From NCBI GenBank assembly GCA_003247575.1, contig QJZC01000010.1, forward strand, positions 97,597 to 161,596: a stretch of 64,000 nucleotides of DNA, in the 5' to 3' direction. How positions within the stretch are numbered: position 1 is the stretch's first letter; each line of letters opens with the position of its first letter. The translations under genes were made by a program, and so were the position numbers. The DNA comes from Pseudomonadota bacterium. GTDB lineage: Bacteria; Myxococcota_A; UBA9160; SZUA-336. The notes beneath the pieces were generated by a model. The model did not search any database, was not told the origin of the DNA, and saw only the letters and a program-made list of their open reading frames with translations. This document shows, in pieces, positions 9,397 through 18,538 of this stretch.

Positions 9397-10125
9397 GTGA
9401 GCACGTACGACAATTCATCCTGGGACCGTAGCCCGGCGGATGCGGCCTCATCGAGGCCGGCAGAAGGGGAGCTTTCGCCTGCGAACGCGATTCGGGTCGC
9501 CGTCGAGGTCGAGGCGCTCCGGAGCGGGGGGCTCGCGTCCTTGGGTGCCGGGCCCTACGTGCTCGAGATCGGGTTCGGCCGCGGCGAGCTCCTGCTGGCG
9601 GCAGCAGCGGAGGACCCGCAGCGCACATTCGTGGGGCTCGAGATCTCGCGCAAGCGCGTGCGCAAGATGGCGCGCAGGGTGGAACGGGCCGAACTCTCGA
9701 ATGTGCGACTGCTCCACGCCCCTGCGCAGTACGTGCTCGAGCGTGCGCTGCCCGCCAAGTGTCTGGAGGAGTGCTGGATCCACTGTCCCGATCCCTGGCC
9801 CAAACGTCGCCATCACGGGCGTCGACTGATCCAGGCGCGAACCGCCGAGCTTCTGGCGCGCGTCCTCGAACCCGGTGGACGCCTGTACCTCTCTACCGAT
9901 GACCCTGCGTACGCCGAGTGGATAGACGGCGTCTTCTCGCGCCAACCGGCGTTCGCGAACCTGTTCGCCCCGCACCGCTGGTCCTGGGAGGCCCCCGCTC
10001 GGCCGCGCACCGGCTACGAGGAAGATTGGATTGCCGACGGGCGTGCGATCGCCTACTTCGCCTATGCGAGACGAGATGCTGGGGAGCCCCACGTGGCCTC
10101 ACAGCCTGCGAGAGAGCACCCGTGA
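9397..10125 (+). CDS. trmB: tRNA (guanine-46-N7)-methyltransferase
   Basis: SAM-dependent enzyme that makes m7G46 in the variable loop of tRNA; cytoplasmic, 242 residues. The SAM-binding motif LEIGFGRGELLL is near residue 50, GLEISRKRV near 80, and the TrmB signature CPDPWPKRRHHGRRL near 130. The GTG start at 9397 is supported by a purine-rich ribosome site (GAGAGGAAAGG, 9383-9393). The first 25 residues are a non-conserved Ser/Ala-rich extension. The stop overlaps the GTG of rlmN (10122-10125), so two RNA methyltransferases are translationally coupled. Confidence 0.94.
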   Translation: MSTYDNSSWDRSPADAASSRPAEGELSPANAIRVAVEVEALRSGGLASLGAGPYVLEIGFGRGELLLAAAAEDPQRTFVGLEISRKRVRKMARRVERAELSNVRLLHAPAQYVLERALPAKCLEECWIHCPDPWPKRRHHGRRLIQARTAELLARVLEPGGRLYLSTDDPAYAEWIDGVFSRQPAFANLFAPHRWSWEAPARPRTGYEEDWIADGRAIAYFAYARRDAGEPHVASQPAREHP

Positions 10126-11195
10126 GCACGTCGTCGTCCGTCGACTCCCCTTGTGTGCCGCTGCTTGGACATACGCGCGAAGAACTCCGTGAGCTGTTCG
10201 GGAGCGCGGGGCTGCGTCCGTATCGTGCGGATCAGCTCTTGCGCTGGATCTATGGGCGCGGCGTGTTGGCACTCGAGGACATGTCAGACATCGGACGCGG
10301 GCTCCGCAGTGATCTTGAGGGCCGATTCACGACCCGTTCGCTCGAGCTCGACGCGCTTCACTCTTCGCAGGACGGCACGCGCAAGCTCGCTCTCAGGACC
10401 TTGGATGGAGCCCGCATCGAGTCCGTGATCATTCCCGACGGCCGTAGACGCACGGTGTGCTTGTCGTCTCAGATCGGCTGTAGTCTCGATTGCAGCTTCT
10501 GTGCGACCGCACGTCTGGGGCTGGGCCGGAATCTGCGTGCCGACGAGATTCTTGCCCAGTGGGTCGAAGCCGTGCGCGTTCTGGCCGAGGTGGAAGAGCG
10601 CCCTACCCACGTCGTCTTCATGGGAATGGGTGAGCCGCTGCTCAACCTGGCGAACGTGGTGCGCGCGATCCGCGTGCTCACCGATCCGCAGGCGGGCGGT
10701 ATCTCACCGCGGCGCATCACGGTGTCCACGGCTGGCATCGTACCCAGGATTGCAGAGCTCGGCAGGCGCACGCGAGCGCGTCTGGCCATCTCTCTGCATG
10801 CCACGACGGACGCGCTGCGCGACGAGCTCGTCCCCATCAATCGCCGCTTCCCGCTCGAGCGCTTGCTCGAGGCCTGTCGAGACTACCCGGTTGCGCGCAG
10901 GGATCGGATCTCCTTCGAGTACATCCTGCTCCGTGACGTCAACGACAGCGATTCGGATGCGAAGCGACTGTGCGCGCTACTGCATGGAATCCCGGCCAAG
11001 GTAAACCTGATTCCGATGAACGAGCATGGGGGAGCGCCCTATCGACGCCCAGACGAAGCTCGCATCGAAGGTTTCGCCGAGCAGCTCGCCAAGGCTCACC
11101 TGGCCGTGTCGGTGCGCCGCAGCCGGGGAGACGACATTTTGGCGGCTTGTGGGCAACTGGGAGCGTTGGCGCCGCGCACCCAGGCACCGGGGTAG
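10122..11195 (+). CDS. rlmN: Dual-specificity 23S rRNA/tRNA C2-adenosine methyltransferase
   Basis: A radical-SAM enzyme that methylates C2 of A2503 in 23S rRNA and A37 in some tRNAs. The 357-residue protein has the cluster motif CSLDCSFC (CxxxCxxC), the VVFMGMGEPLLN segment, and the C-terminal resolving cysteine in DDILAACGQL. The frame is open into trmB, but GTG 10122 overlaps the trmB stop and gives the expected family length. The product acts in ribosome maturation and fidelity. Confidence 0.95.
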   Translation: MSTSSSVDSPCVPLLGHTREELRELFGSAGLRPYRADQLLRWIYGRGVLALEDMSDIGRGLRSDLEGRFTTRSLELDALHSSQDGTRKLALRTLDGARIESVIIPDGRRRTVCLSSQIGCSLDCSFCATARLGLGRNLRADEILAQWVEAVRVLAEVEERPTHVVFMGMGEPLLNLANVVRAIRVLTDPQAGGISPRRITVSTAGIVPRIAELGRRTRARLAISLHATTDALRDELVPINRRFPLERLLEACRDYPVARRDRISFEYILLRDVNDSDSDAKRLCALLHGIPAKVNLIPMNEHGGAPYRRPDEARIEGFAEQLAKAHLAVSVRRSRGDDILAACGQLGALAPRTQAPG

Positions 11196-11271
11196 TGCGA
11201 GTTCCGCGGAATGTGTGTCGGGAGGTGGCGACACGTAAGAGCACCGTGCAGCCGCCGATAAGAGAAGGGCC

Positions 11272-11937
11272 ATGATCTATGCAGTCGGAGATGTGCACGG
11301 AATGCGGGAGTCGCTCGAGAAGCTGATCTCTCTGCTCCCCCTTTCGCCCGACGATCACCTCCTGTTCATGGGCGACTACGTCGACCGCGGTCCGGACCCC
11401 TGCGGAGTGGTCGAGTACCTGATCGATCTGAGCGCGCGCTACCGCTGCACGTTCCTGATGGGAAATCACGAGGCAATGTTCCTGTCCTTTCTCGGGTGGG
11501 AGGGGCCGGCATTCTTCGGTGGAGAGGCCTTTCTGCAGAACGGCGGCGACACGACGCTGCAGAGCTATGGCTATTTCGACTCGGAGGAGGACTTCCAGCT
11601 TCCCAAGGAGCACGAGGAGTTCTATCGCAAGCTCAAGCTCTACCATCTCGAAGGGCAGTACGCCTTCGTACACGCCGGCCTGTCGCGTGACTCGCTGCGC
11701 CTATCCGATATTCAGTATGCGCTCGATCACGAGCGACCGCGCAGTCTGCTCTGGCAGCGCACGACCATCGACTTGCCTCACAATCTGGGGGTGACCATCG
11801 TCTATGGCCACACGCCGATGCCCGATATGCAGGTACGATGGAACCTTCCGTACTCGATCGGAATCGATACGGGCAGTGTCTACGGAGGTCGGCTGACGGC
11901 GCTGCGTCTGCCGGACGAGTCGGTATTCCAAGTTTGA
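11272..11937 (+). CDS. PPP-family metallophosphatase (serine/threonine or diadenosine tetraphosphatase type)
   Basis: A 221-residue calcineurin-like phosphoesterase. All metal ligands are visible in order: GDVHG (residue 6), GDYVDRG (near 34), GNHE (near 64), a VHAGL segment (near 130) and IVYGHT (near 178). The family contains bacterial PrpA/PrpB protein phosphatases and ApaH-like Ap4A hydrolases. The short length and GDVHG...GNHE layout fit a protein phosphatase, but the substrate cannot be fixed. A ribosome site AGAAGG precedes ATG 11272. apaG, the usual ApaH partner, lies 7.8 kb away and is not co-transcribed. Confidence 0.88.
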   Translation: MIYAVGDVHGMRESLEKLISLLPLSPDDHLLFMGDYVDRGPDPCGVVEYLIDLSARYRCTFLMGNHEAMFLSFLGWEGPAFFGGEAFLQNGGDTTLQSYGYFDSEEDFQLPKEHEEFYRKLKLYHLEGQYAFVHAGLSRDSLRLSDIQYALDHERPRSLLWQRTTIDLPHNLGVTIVYGHTPMPDMQVRWNLPYSIGIDTGSVYGGRLTALRLPDESVFQV

Positions 11938-12053
11938 TGCTCGGTTCCTGAAGCGGATCGAGATCTCTGGTAGCTCCGGACCGGAGCGTGGCTGGATGGA
12001 GCACAGCACCGTGGAAACGCGCGATGTCGCTCCGCGCGAGATTGGGGGGAACG

Positions 12054-13187
12054 ATGGACGAGCTCACACCCGAGCAAGAGCTGGTGCGGTCCGAAGTGCG
12101 TCGCCTATGCGACGAAGAGCTGGCCCCGCTGGCCGCGAGGATCGATCGCGACGACTGGTTTCCGCGGGACATCTTTCTGCGGCTCGGCGAGCTGGGAGCG
12201 CTGGGGGTGCTCGTCCCCGAGGAATACGGCGGCAGCGGCGGCGACTACTTCCTGGCGGCCTTGATCATGGAAGAGCTCGCGCGCGTATCGGGTTCAGTCG
12301 CGCTCTCGTACGGCGCCCACGCGGTGCTGTGCGTGGGCGCGATCCAGCGCGATGCCAACGACGCGCAGAAACGAGCGGTGCTGCCGGCCCTCTGCAGCGG
12401 GGAGAAGATGGGAGCTTGGGCTCTCACGGAGCCTGGGGCTGGCTCCGATGCCGTCGGACTGCGAACTCGCGCTACCCGAAAAGGCGACGACTACGTGATC
12501 GACGGAGCAAAGACGTTCATCACGAACGGATCTCTCGGTGGCACCCTCGTCGTCTATGCGCGGACGGACGTAGACGCGGGCGCCCGGGGGATCTCGGTCT
12601 TTCTGGTGGATGGCCAGGCGGAGGGGTTCTCGACGAGCCGTACCCTCGACAAGATGGGCATGCGCGGCAGCCCGACCGCAGAGCTGCGCTTCGACGGTGT
12701 CGTGGTTCCCGAGTCCGCCCGCATCGGAGCCGAGAATGCGGGTGTCGCCATGATGATGCGCGGGCTGGATGTCGAGCGAGCGACGCTTGCGGCGATCTCG
12801 GTCGGGTTGGCACAGGCCGCGCTCGACCATTCCGTGGCCTATGCACGCGAGCGGCAGCAGTTCGGGCGCCCCATCGGTGAGTTCCAGATGGTCCAGAAGC
12901 TGCTGGCCGACATGTACGCCGAAACAGAAGCCGCTCGTGGGCTGGTCTATCGCGCCGCGCGCCGCTCGATCGTCGATCCGGAGTGCACTCAGCTTGCCTC
13001 TGCCGCGAAGCTGTTCGCCTCGGAGGCGGCTACGCGTGCCGGTCTGGCTGCCGTGCAGATCTTCGGAGGCTACGGCTACACCAAGGAGTACCCGGTGGAA
13101 CGCATTGCGCGCGACGCGAAGCTCATGGAGATCGGTGCCGGCACCTCCGAGATTCAGCGCATGATCATCGCGCGACGCCTGCTCTGA
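12054..13187 (+). CDS. Acyl-CoA dehydrogenase, isovaleryl-CoA-dehydrogenase type
   Basis: FAD-dependent dehydrogenase of 377 residues. The catalytic glutamate sits in the helix motif LDVERATL (E241), the isovaleryl-CoA dehydrogenase position. The position used by medium-chain enzymes (before GT in [10 protein letters not shown]) holds Ala/Gly instead. FAD-contact segments [12 protein letters not shown] and TKTFITNG-like are present. It probably oxidises a branched short-chain acyl-CoA from leucine breakdown and passes electrons to ETF. ATG 12054 is chosen for the G-rich ribosome site just upstream (12043-12050). No other leucine-degradation gene is in the window. Confidence 0.9.
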   Translation: MDELTPEQELVRSEVRRLCDEELAPLAARIDRDDWFPRDIFLRLGELGALGVLVPEEYGGSGGDYFLAALIMEELARVSGSVALSYGAHAVLCVGAIQRDANDAQKRAVLPALCSGEKMGAWALTEPGAGSDAVGLRTRATRKGDDYVIDGAKTFITNGSLGGTLVVYARTDVDAGARGISVFLVDGQAEGFSTSRTLDKMGMRGSPTAELRFDGVVVPESARIGAENAGVAMMMRGLDVERATLAAISVGLAQAALDHSVAYARERQQFGRPIGEFQMVQKLLADMYAETEAARGLVYRAARRSIVDPECTQLASAAKLFASEAATRAGLAAVQIFGGYGYTKEYPVERIARDAKLMEIGAGTSEIQRMIIARRLL

Positions 13188-13208
13188 GGAGGGGCGGGCG
13201 GCGTTGGC

Positions 13209-15344
13209 CTAGCTCTCGTCTACTGGCTCGACTTGGGGGATCGTGAGACGACCTCCCGGGGTCAGGCGACTCAGGTTCGCATCTGGGTTGTAGCGATGGA
13301 TCAGCCAGGCGGGAATGTCGTACCTCGAATTCGTGATCTTCCAGAGCGTGTCGCCGCGCCGGATCCGGTACTCTTCGACACCGGTGATCTGGAAGGCACC
13401 GAAGAAGTCCTCCTCGATGGCCTTGTGATACTCGGTTCGCCGCTGCACGAATGTTTCGAGAGAGACCTTCGAGAAGTCGAGTCGGATGGTCTGGCCCATG
13501 TGGAGCGCGCGTCCGTACTTGAGCTTGTTCAGGTGGCGGAGCTTCTGGGTCGGAATCTCCAGCCACTCCGCGTAGTGCCCAAGTGTCTCCGCAGCATCCA
13601 CCGTGATCGCGTTGTTCTGGATGATGCGGAACGGTGAGTCCTCGGGAATGGGCACGCGGTTCGAGCCACCGGCATGCGACGGCGCGTTCTCCGGTTCGAG
13701 TGAGGTGGGCGCCGATGCGATGACCTGCTTGGTTTCCGAGGGGGAAGGAATCAAGGTGGCCGGCGCTGGCGGCATCACCGCCTTGGGCTTCACCTCGGCC
13801 ACGGTGGTGGCGGGCGCGGCGGGCTTGGGTGTCGGCATCTGCACGACAGTCTCAGCTGGCTTGACCTCCGGCGCCGGAGGCCGCTGGGCCTTCGGCTTGG
13901 GAATGCTCGGGGCCGCCGTTGCCGCGTTGGCACTGCGCACCAGCTGGAAAGGTGCTGGCTTCGGTTCTGTCCGCCCGCGGTTCGCGTCGGGAAGCTGCAA
14001 GACCTGGCCCACGAAGATCCGGTGCCGGCTGGAGAGATTGTTGACCGCCGCGAGCGAGCGTACGCTGGTTCGATTCCGGCTCGCGATTCCGCTCAACGTG
14101 TCTCCGCGCCGAACGGTGTAGTACTCGGAGCGATGCTGCTCTGCGAAGCGCCTCGAGCGCGGAATCGACGCGAGCCACGTATCCGAGTTGGGCCCGACAG
14201 TGCCGGCGGGCAGCCGTAGTACGTACCCCTTCGGGATGCGCTTGTTCGAGCGAAACACGGGAGGGCGCAACGCCGGGTTGTACCTTTCCACGACACTGGG
14301 TGGAAGGCCCAGGTGCTTCTCGAGGTCTTCGATGTTGGTGTAGAACGGCAGCTCGAGCTCATCGATGGGCTCCGGCTCCTCGCGGACGACGTCACCGAAG
14401 TACGACTCGTGGCTGCGCATGATCTTTCGGGCCGCAAGGAACTGGGCGTAGAAGTTGCGGGAGGCGAACCCGAAGGTGCGGCTCTGGTAGTTCTCGATGA
14501 TTTCCTCGATGCGGCTTCCGTGGCGCTGCTTGGCGCGCAGCATGCCGGCCCGTCCATGGTTGTATGCAGTGAGCGCCAGTGGCCAGCTTTCGAGCGCCCG
14601 GTAGTTTTCGCCGAGCAGGCGCGCTGCCGCGGAGGTGGCGAGCATCGGATCGAGTCGCTCGTCTACCACGTAGTCCACGGTCATGTACCGCCGGCCGGTC
14701 GAGCGCATGAACTGCCAGGCGCCGGCCGCACCATACTTCGAGTAGGCGTGTGTGTTGAACGACGATTCGACGTGAGGGAGATATGCCAGATCCTCGGGCA
14801 GACCGGCGCGCCGAAACACGTCGCGCATGGCGGCCTCGTACGCTCCCGAGCGGATCAGTCCCTGGCGGAACTTGTTGCGCTGTCCCAGCTGGAAGCGGAT
14901 GCGCTCGCGCGCTGCGCGCAGATCACTGCCCGTCGGGGTGCGACCCAGGCCACGCTTGAAGGCATCGAGGAGCTCCCGCTCCTGCGGGTTGCTCGTCCGT
15001 GGGTCCTCTGCCAGCCGAGTGAGCACCTGCTGCCAGTGTCGTCGTCGCGAGTCCTTCAGACGTTCCTTCGATCGTCCCGTCTTTCCTTCGAACCGGATCG
15101 GCTCGTAGACGACGCCCAGCAGCTCGTTGTCGTGCAGCAATCCCCCGTCGGTGTTGACCTCCAGGTAGACTCGCATCCAGAAGTTGACGGCGGGCTTGAG
15201 CGCCTCGGGCTCCGGAAAGTCCTCCGCAGCTCGAACCTCCGCAGATAGAAGAATGGGAGCAGCGAGCAGCAGGCTGAGCAGCAGCCCGAGCCGGACTGCC
15301 GGTCGAGCCGCGGGTAGCGACGACGCGATCGAATGTGGACTCAA
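13209..15344 (-). CDS. mltD: Membrane-bound lytic transglycosylase D-like protein with LysM repeats
   Basis: A periplasmic murein-cleaving enzyme of 711 residues. A signal sequence (LGLLLSLLLAAPILLSA) is followed by a GSLT domain with catalytic glutamate in ESSFN, then GAAGAWQFM and ALTAYNHG. A string of LysM or LysM-like modules follows: a degenerate one after LPFYTN, a clear one beginning YYTVRRGDTL, a Pro/Ala-rich spacer, one beginning TVDAAETLG, and a clear one beginning EYRIRRGDTL. The frame is open 200 codons upstream, but that part is non-coding. TTG 15344 has an excellent GGAGGA (complement of 15351-15356). It faces the DUF2779 gene divergently. Confidence 0.92.
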   Translation of the reverse strand: MSPHSIASSLPAARPAVRLGLLLSLLLAAPILLSAEVRAAEDFPEPEALKPAVNFWMRVYLEVNTDGGLLHDNELLGVVYEPIRFEGKTGRSKERLKDSRRRHWQQVLTRLAEDPRTSNPQERELLDAFKRGLGRTPTGSDLRAARERIRFQLGQRNKFRQGLIRSGAYEAAMRDVFRRAGLPEDLAYLPHVESSFNTHAYSKYGAAGAWQFMRSTGRRYMTVDYVVDERLDPMLATSAAARLLGENYRALESWPLALTAYNHGRAGMLRAKQRHGSRIEEIIENYQSRTFGFASRNFYAQFLAARKIMRSHESYFGDVVREEPEPIDELELPFYTNIEDLEKHLGLPPSVVERYNPALRPPVFRSNKRIPKGYVLRLPAGTVGPNSDTWLASIPRSRRFAEQHRSEYYTVRRGDTLSGIASRNRTSVRSLAAVNNLSSRHRIFVGQVLQLPDANRGRTEPKPAPFQLVRSANAATAAPSIPKPKAQRPPAPEVKPAETVVQMPTPKPAAPATTVAEVKPKAVMPPAPATLIPSPSETKQVIASAPTSLEPENAPSHAGGSNRVPIPEDSPFRIIQNNAITVDAAETLGHYAEWLEIPTQKLRHLNKLKYGRALHMGQTIRLDFSKVSLETFVQRRTEYHKAIEEDFFGAFQITGVEEYRIRRGDTLWKITNSRYDIPAWLIHRYNPDANLSRLTPGGRLTIPQVEPVDES

Positions 15345-15573
15345 GGAAGTTCCTCCGTGGCGCTTTTCGGTCTGCACTTCGTACGCTTGAGCGATCTGCG
15401 CTGTACTAAGAGCGTAGCTTACACGTTGAAGCAGGAATTGATCACTCCCGGTCCCGGATTGTTGCGCTACTGCCTCCGCGCTGCCGCTGATTTGCCGGCT
15501 CGGGGAGCGGCGGGATGGCCCCGTGGCCCGAGCGTCCTCGACTGCGAGCGGCCCAGAGGAGAGCGAATCGAGG

Positions 15574-17178
15574 ATGAGTGAGCAGCGATGGACGGAACAG
15601 ATGTATCGAGCCAGCCTCCAGTGTGACCTCTGGACCTGGCGGTCGGCCCGGTTGCGAACTCCTGCTACCGCTCTGCCACTCGAGCCGCCACTACGCGCCT
15701 CGCGCGTCTCGGACAGGCCTGAGATGGCGCGCGCGCAGGACGCAGGACACGGAGCAACCGCGACTCTGCTGCAGGCGCGGGACTGGCAACGGAACGAGGC
15801 CCTCGATGCGCTCGTGATGCAGCTCGACCGGAGTGCGCAGCGCCTGCCGGAGGAGCAGCTTCTCGATGACGAGACATGGCGGCAGTTCGTGGAGGGGCGC
15901 ATCGAGCTACTCGCCGGTGGCCGCATCGCATCGGCCATGGCAGAGGCGCCGTTGGATGTACTCGAGCGTCTACCCGAGTCGCCGAACGACGGCCTCGGAG
16001 TCCGCGTCTATCTCGTGATCCCAGGGCGCAGCGTGGGGGAAGCGGACTGGGATCGAGCGGCCTTCCGCCGACAGCTCCTGGCTTCGATCGAGGGTGTGGG
16101 TCGGGTGTCGGTGAGCGTGGCTACGGTCGATCCGGCCTACCAGTCTCGCGCGCCCGGCGCTTCCTTGGGTGCAAAGGGTCGGCTCCTTCGCATTCGCGAC
16201 GTGAGCGCGGAGGTGGAGCCGCTGGCGCTCGAGGTGTCTGACAGACTCGCGCGCGCGCGCGCGGTTGCTTCGGGGGCGCTACCCGAGGTCGCGATGGGTG
16301 TGCACTGTCGCCGACCCGAACGTTGCCCCTACCTCTCGCGATGTGAGCGAGCTCTCGCCAGAGACGCGGTGTTCTTCCTTCCGCGGCTGGACGCTAGCGT
16401 CTCTCACGATTATCTCTCGCGGGGGATCGAGCGGATCGGGGACATCCCGGCGAGGGAGCTGCGAAGCCCGCTCCAACGTCGGGCCCAACGTGCGCACTCT
16501 CTCGGAGGGCTCGCGCTCGAGCCGACGCTCGCTTCGCTGCTCGATTCGCTGCGTGTGCCGTGTAGCTACCTCGATTTCGAGTACCTGGCGCCCGCGGTCC
16601 CTCGGTTCTCGGGGATGCGCTCGCTCGAAGCGGTTCCCTACCAATGGTCTCTGCACCGAGCAGACAGGGACGGAAGCACTTCGCACTACGAGTTTCTCGC
16701 GGAAGATCTGGCCAGCGACCCGCGTCCCAGCTTCATCGAGAGTCTGCTCGCGGCGACGCGCGCCGCGGATGAACCTATCTGTGTGTATTCCTCGGCCGAG
16801 GCAGACGTGCTGTCCTCGCTCGCGCGCGCGTTTCCAGAACACCTTTCGGGGCTAGAGGGAATCCGACGCCGGCTCGTGGATCTGCAGGCGATTCTGATCC
16901 ACCATGTCTACCATCCTGATTTTCGGGGAGAGTTCGGTCTGAAGCGAGTGTCCGAAGCGCTCGGCCTGGACGCGCGCTACGACGATCTTCCGCTCGTCGC
17001 CAACGGGGCAGATGCCGCGCTCGCCCTCGTCGAGCTCGCGCGACCGGGTTGTGAAGGCGCCGCGCGGCAAGAGCTGCGCGCCGCACTCTCGCGCTACTGC
17101 CGACGTGACACGCAGGCGCTGGTCGAGTTGCATCGGTACCTGCGCAAGGCCGCGGAGGCGACTAGAAGCTCTGCTTGA
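15574..17178 (+). CDS. DUF2779 protein: Cas4-like Fe-S region fused to a DEDD-type exonuclease domain
   Basis: A 534-residue protein. The middle holds a cysteine cluster (C..PERCPYLSRC) like the Fe-S ligands of Cas4/AddB-type nucleases, with a lone N-terminal Cys in LQCDLW as possible fourth ligand. The C-terminal half has a DEDD exonuclease layout: YLDFE (motif I), YSSAEADVL (motif II) and YCRRDTQAL (motif III, YxxxD). The N-terminal PD-(D/E)xK region lacks a recognisable ExK, so that half may be structural only. ATG 15574 is the first ATG after the mltD promoter region; upstream in-frame sequence is not conserved. Its 3' end overlaps the convergent outer-membrane gene by 17 bp. Role inferred: DNA or RNA processing. 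Confidence 0.78.
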   Translation: MSEQRWTEQMYRASLQCDLWTWRSARLRTPATALPLEPPLRASRVSDRPEMARAQDAGHGATATLLQARDWQRNEALDALVMQLDRSAQRLPEEQLLDDETWRQFVEGRIELLAGGRIASAMAEAPLDVLERLPESPNDGLGVRVYLVIPGRSVGEADWDRAAFRRQLLASIEGVGRVSVSVATVDPAYQSRAPGASLGAKGRLLRIRDVSAEVEPLALEVSDRLARARAVASGALPEVAMGVHCRRPERCPYLSRCERALARDAVFFLPRLDASVSHDYLSRGIERIGDIPARELRSPLQRRAQRAHSLGGLALEPTLASLLDSLRVPCSYLDFEYLAPAVPRFSGMRSLEAVPYQWSLHRADRDGSTSHYEFLAEDLASDPRPSFIESLLAATRAADEPICVYSSAEADVLSSLARAFPEHLSGLEGIRRRLVDLQAILIHHVYHPDFRGEFGLKRVSEALGLDARYDDLPLVANGADAALALVELARPGCEGAARQELRAALSRYCRRDTQALVELHRYLRKAAEATRSSA

Positions 17179-18538
17179 TGGACATGAACACGCGGTCGTT
17201 TTCGTCGAAGGCGTCGAACAGCGAGCTGTGGCCGCCTTCGTAGACAGCGACTCCGAGCTCGGCGATCAATCCAGAGCGCAGCTCGCGCGAGAAGCTCGCC
17301 CGATAGGCAGAACCGTCGCGACCGAACTCTCCGAACGCCACCGCAAGTAGCGTGACGCGTAGGCTGTCGTTCCAGAAGCTTCCCGAGTACCGGATCGCGG
17401 ATTCGAAGGCATTGCGTTCCGCTACGTCGGGAACCCGCTTCAACTGGTCCTCGAACCCGTGCAGCCGTCGCGCGACCACGTCGATCGATAGGCTCGCGTC
17501 GCGAAGCCCATAGTACTCGATGCCGAGCAACACATCGCTGCGTGCAAAGCGACGGCGCGGGATCCCGAAGTAGCGCAGTCCACGGTTGCGGGCGACCTCG
17601 CCCTTGAGGAGCCAGTTTCCGATGACGTAGTTGCCGGTGGCCCCGACCAGCGTGATCCGGGCCTGTTTCAGCAGGCCGGTGTCGGGGTCGAGGGTCGGAC
17701 TGTCGGCGAACACGCGTGCCCAGTGCAGGCTGGCATCCCAGCCTTGAAAGCGTCCATTTACCGCGAGGGCCCACTCGGTATCGCGGCCTCCATTCGATGG
17801 GCGTTCGCGACCGGGGAGCGGAATTCCAGACGGGAAGAACTCGCTGCCGGGCTCCGGCTGCTTGTCCGTACGCTGCTCGTGAATTGCGATCCCTGTGAAT
17901 CCGATTCTTCCGGGATAGTAGTCGATGCGCGTCATGGCCACCGGGAGGCGGAGGTCGGCCAGGTCTACGACTCCAGGCTCGCGGTTGTCGATGGGATTGA
18001 GTACATCGACGACGCGCAGTGTCTCTGAGCGTCCCCACGCAACGACCTGTCGACCGACCTGGACGTCCAGAGTTTGCAACGGGCTTACGCGTAGCCAGAG
18101 CTCATCCCATTCGAGATCGGCTTCGTAGGTCTGGAGCACCCGGTGGTTGAACTCGTTGCGCTTCTTGATCGGGTAGACGAGATCGCGGAAGCCACTTCCC
18201 GAGGCGTGGCCCTCCACTCCAGCCCACTCGACGTCGAGCTCCAGATGGGAGCCGACGCGCAGTTTGGTGAGCCCGCGATCATCGGGCTGTGAGCCGTTGG
18301 GCGCGTCGTGAGCATAGGCGATCGACGTGGCTAGATAGACGTCGCCGGACACGCTCCAGCTGGATTCGTGCTCGATTTCTGCGGACGGCGGCGCACTGCC
18401 CTCGCGCTCGGAAGTCGCTGTGCTCGCAGGGGTGTCGTCTTCGAAGCCGTCCAGGATGGAGTCGAGGTCTTCCTGGGCTCGCGCGTCGCTCGCGACCACG
18501 AGCAGGGCGGACACGAGCAGGACCGTGGTGCTGCGCAT
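17162..18538 (-). CDS. DUF1302-like outer-membrane protein
   Basis: A 458-residue secreted protein. The signal peptide (STTVLLVSALLVVASDARA) is followed by an acidic Ser/Thr-rich linker and then alternating amphipathic strands with aromatic girdles, as in a beta-barrel (for example the AWGRSETLRVVDVLNP segment, a hallmark of DUF1302-type proteins). It ends in Phe (SIKQSF), as BamA-recognised barrels do. ATG 18538 overlaps the stop of the LolA-like gene (TGATG), so the two are translationally coupled. In other genomes this pair usually accompanies an MMPL/RND exporter; none is in the window. Substrate unknown. Confidence 0.78.
   Translation of the reverse strand: MRSTTVLLVSALLVVASDARAQEDLDSILDGFEDDTPASTATSEREGSAPPSAEIEHESSWSVSGDVYLATSIAYAHDAPNGSQPDDRGLTKLRVGSHLELDVEWAGVEGHASGSGFRDLVYPIKKRNEFNHRVLQTYEADLEWDELWLRVSPLQTLDVQVGRQVVAWGRSETLRVVDVLNPIDNREPGVVDLADLRLPVAMTRIDYYPGRIGFTGIAIHEQRTDKQPEPGSEFFPSGIPLPGRERPSNGGRDTEWALAVNGRFQGWDASLHWARVFADSPTLDPDTGLLKQARITLVGATGNYVIGNWLLKGEVARNRGLRYFGIPRRRFARSDVLLGIEYYGLRDASLSIDVVARRLHGFEDQLKRVPDVAERNAFESAIRYSGSFWNDSLRVTLLAVAFGEFGRDGSAYRASFSRELRSGLIAELGVAVYEGGHSSLFDAFDENDRVFMSIKQSF

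Noticed and set aside
14313..15248. 311-codon plus-strand open frame
   Set aside because: Antisense to the MltD catalytic domain; no recognisable fold.
15345..15938. Upstream open extension of the MltD frame (about 198 codons)
   Set aside because: It is antisense to the DUF2779 gene, Ser/Arg-rich without a domain, and a well-placed ribosome site supports TTG 15344.
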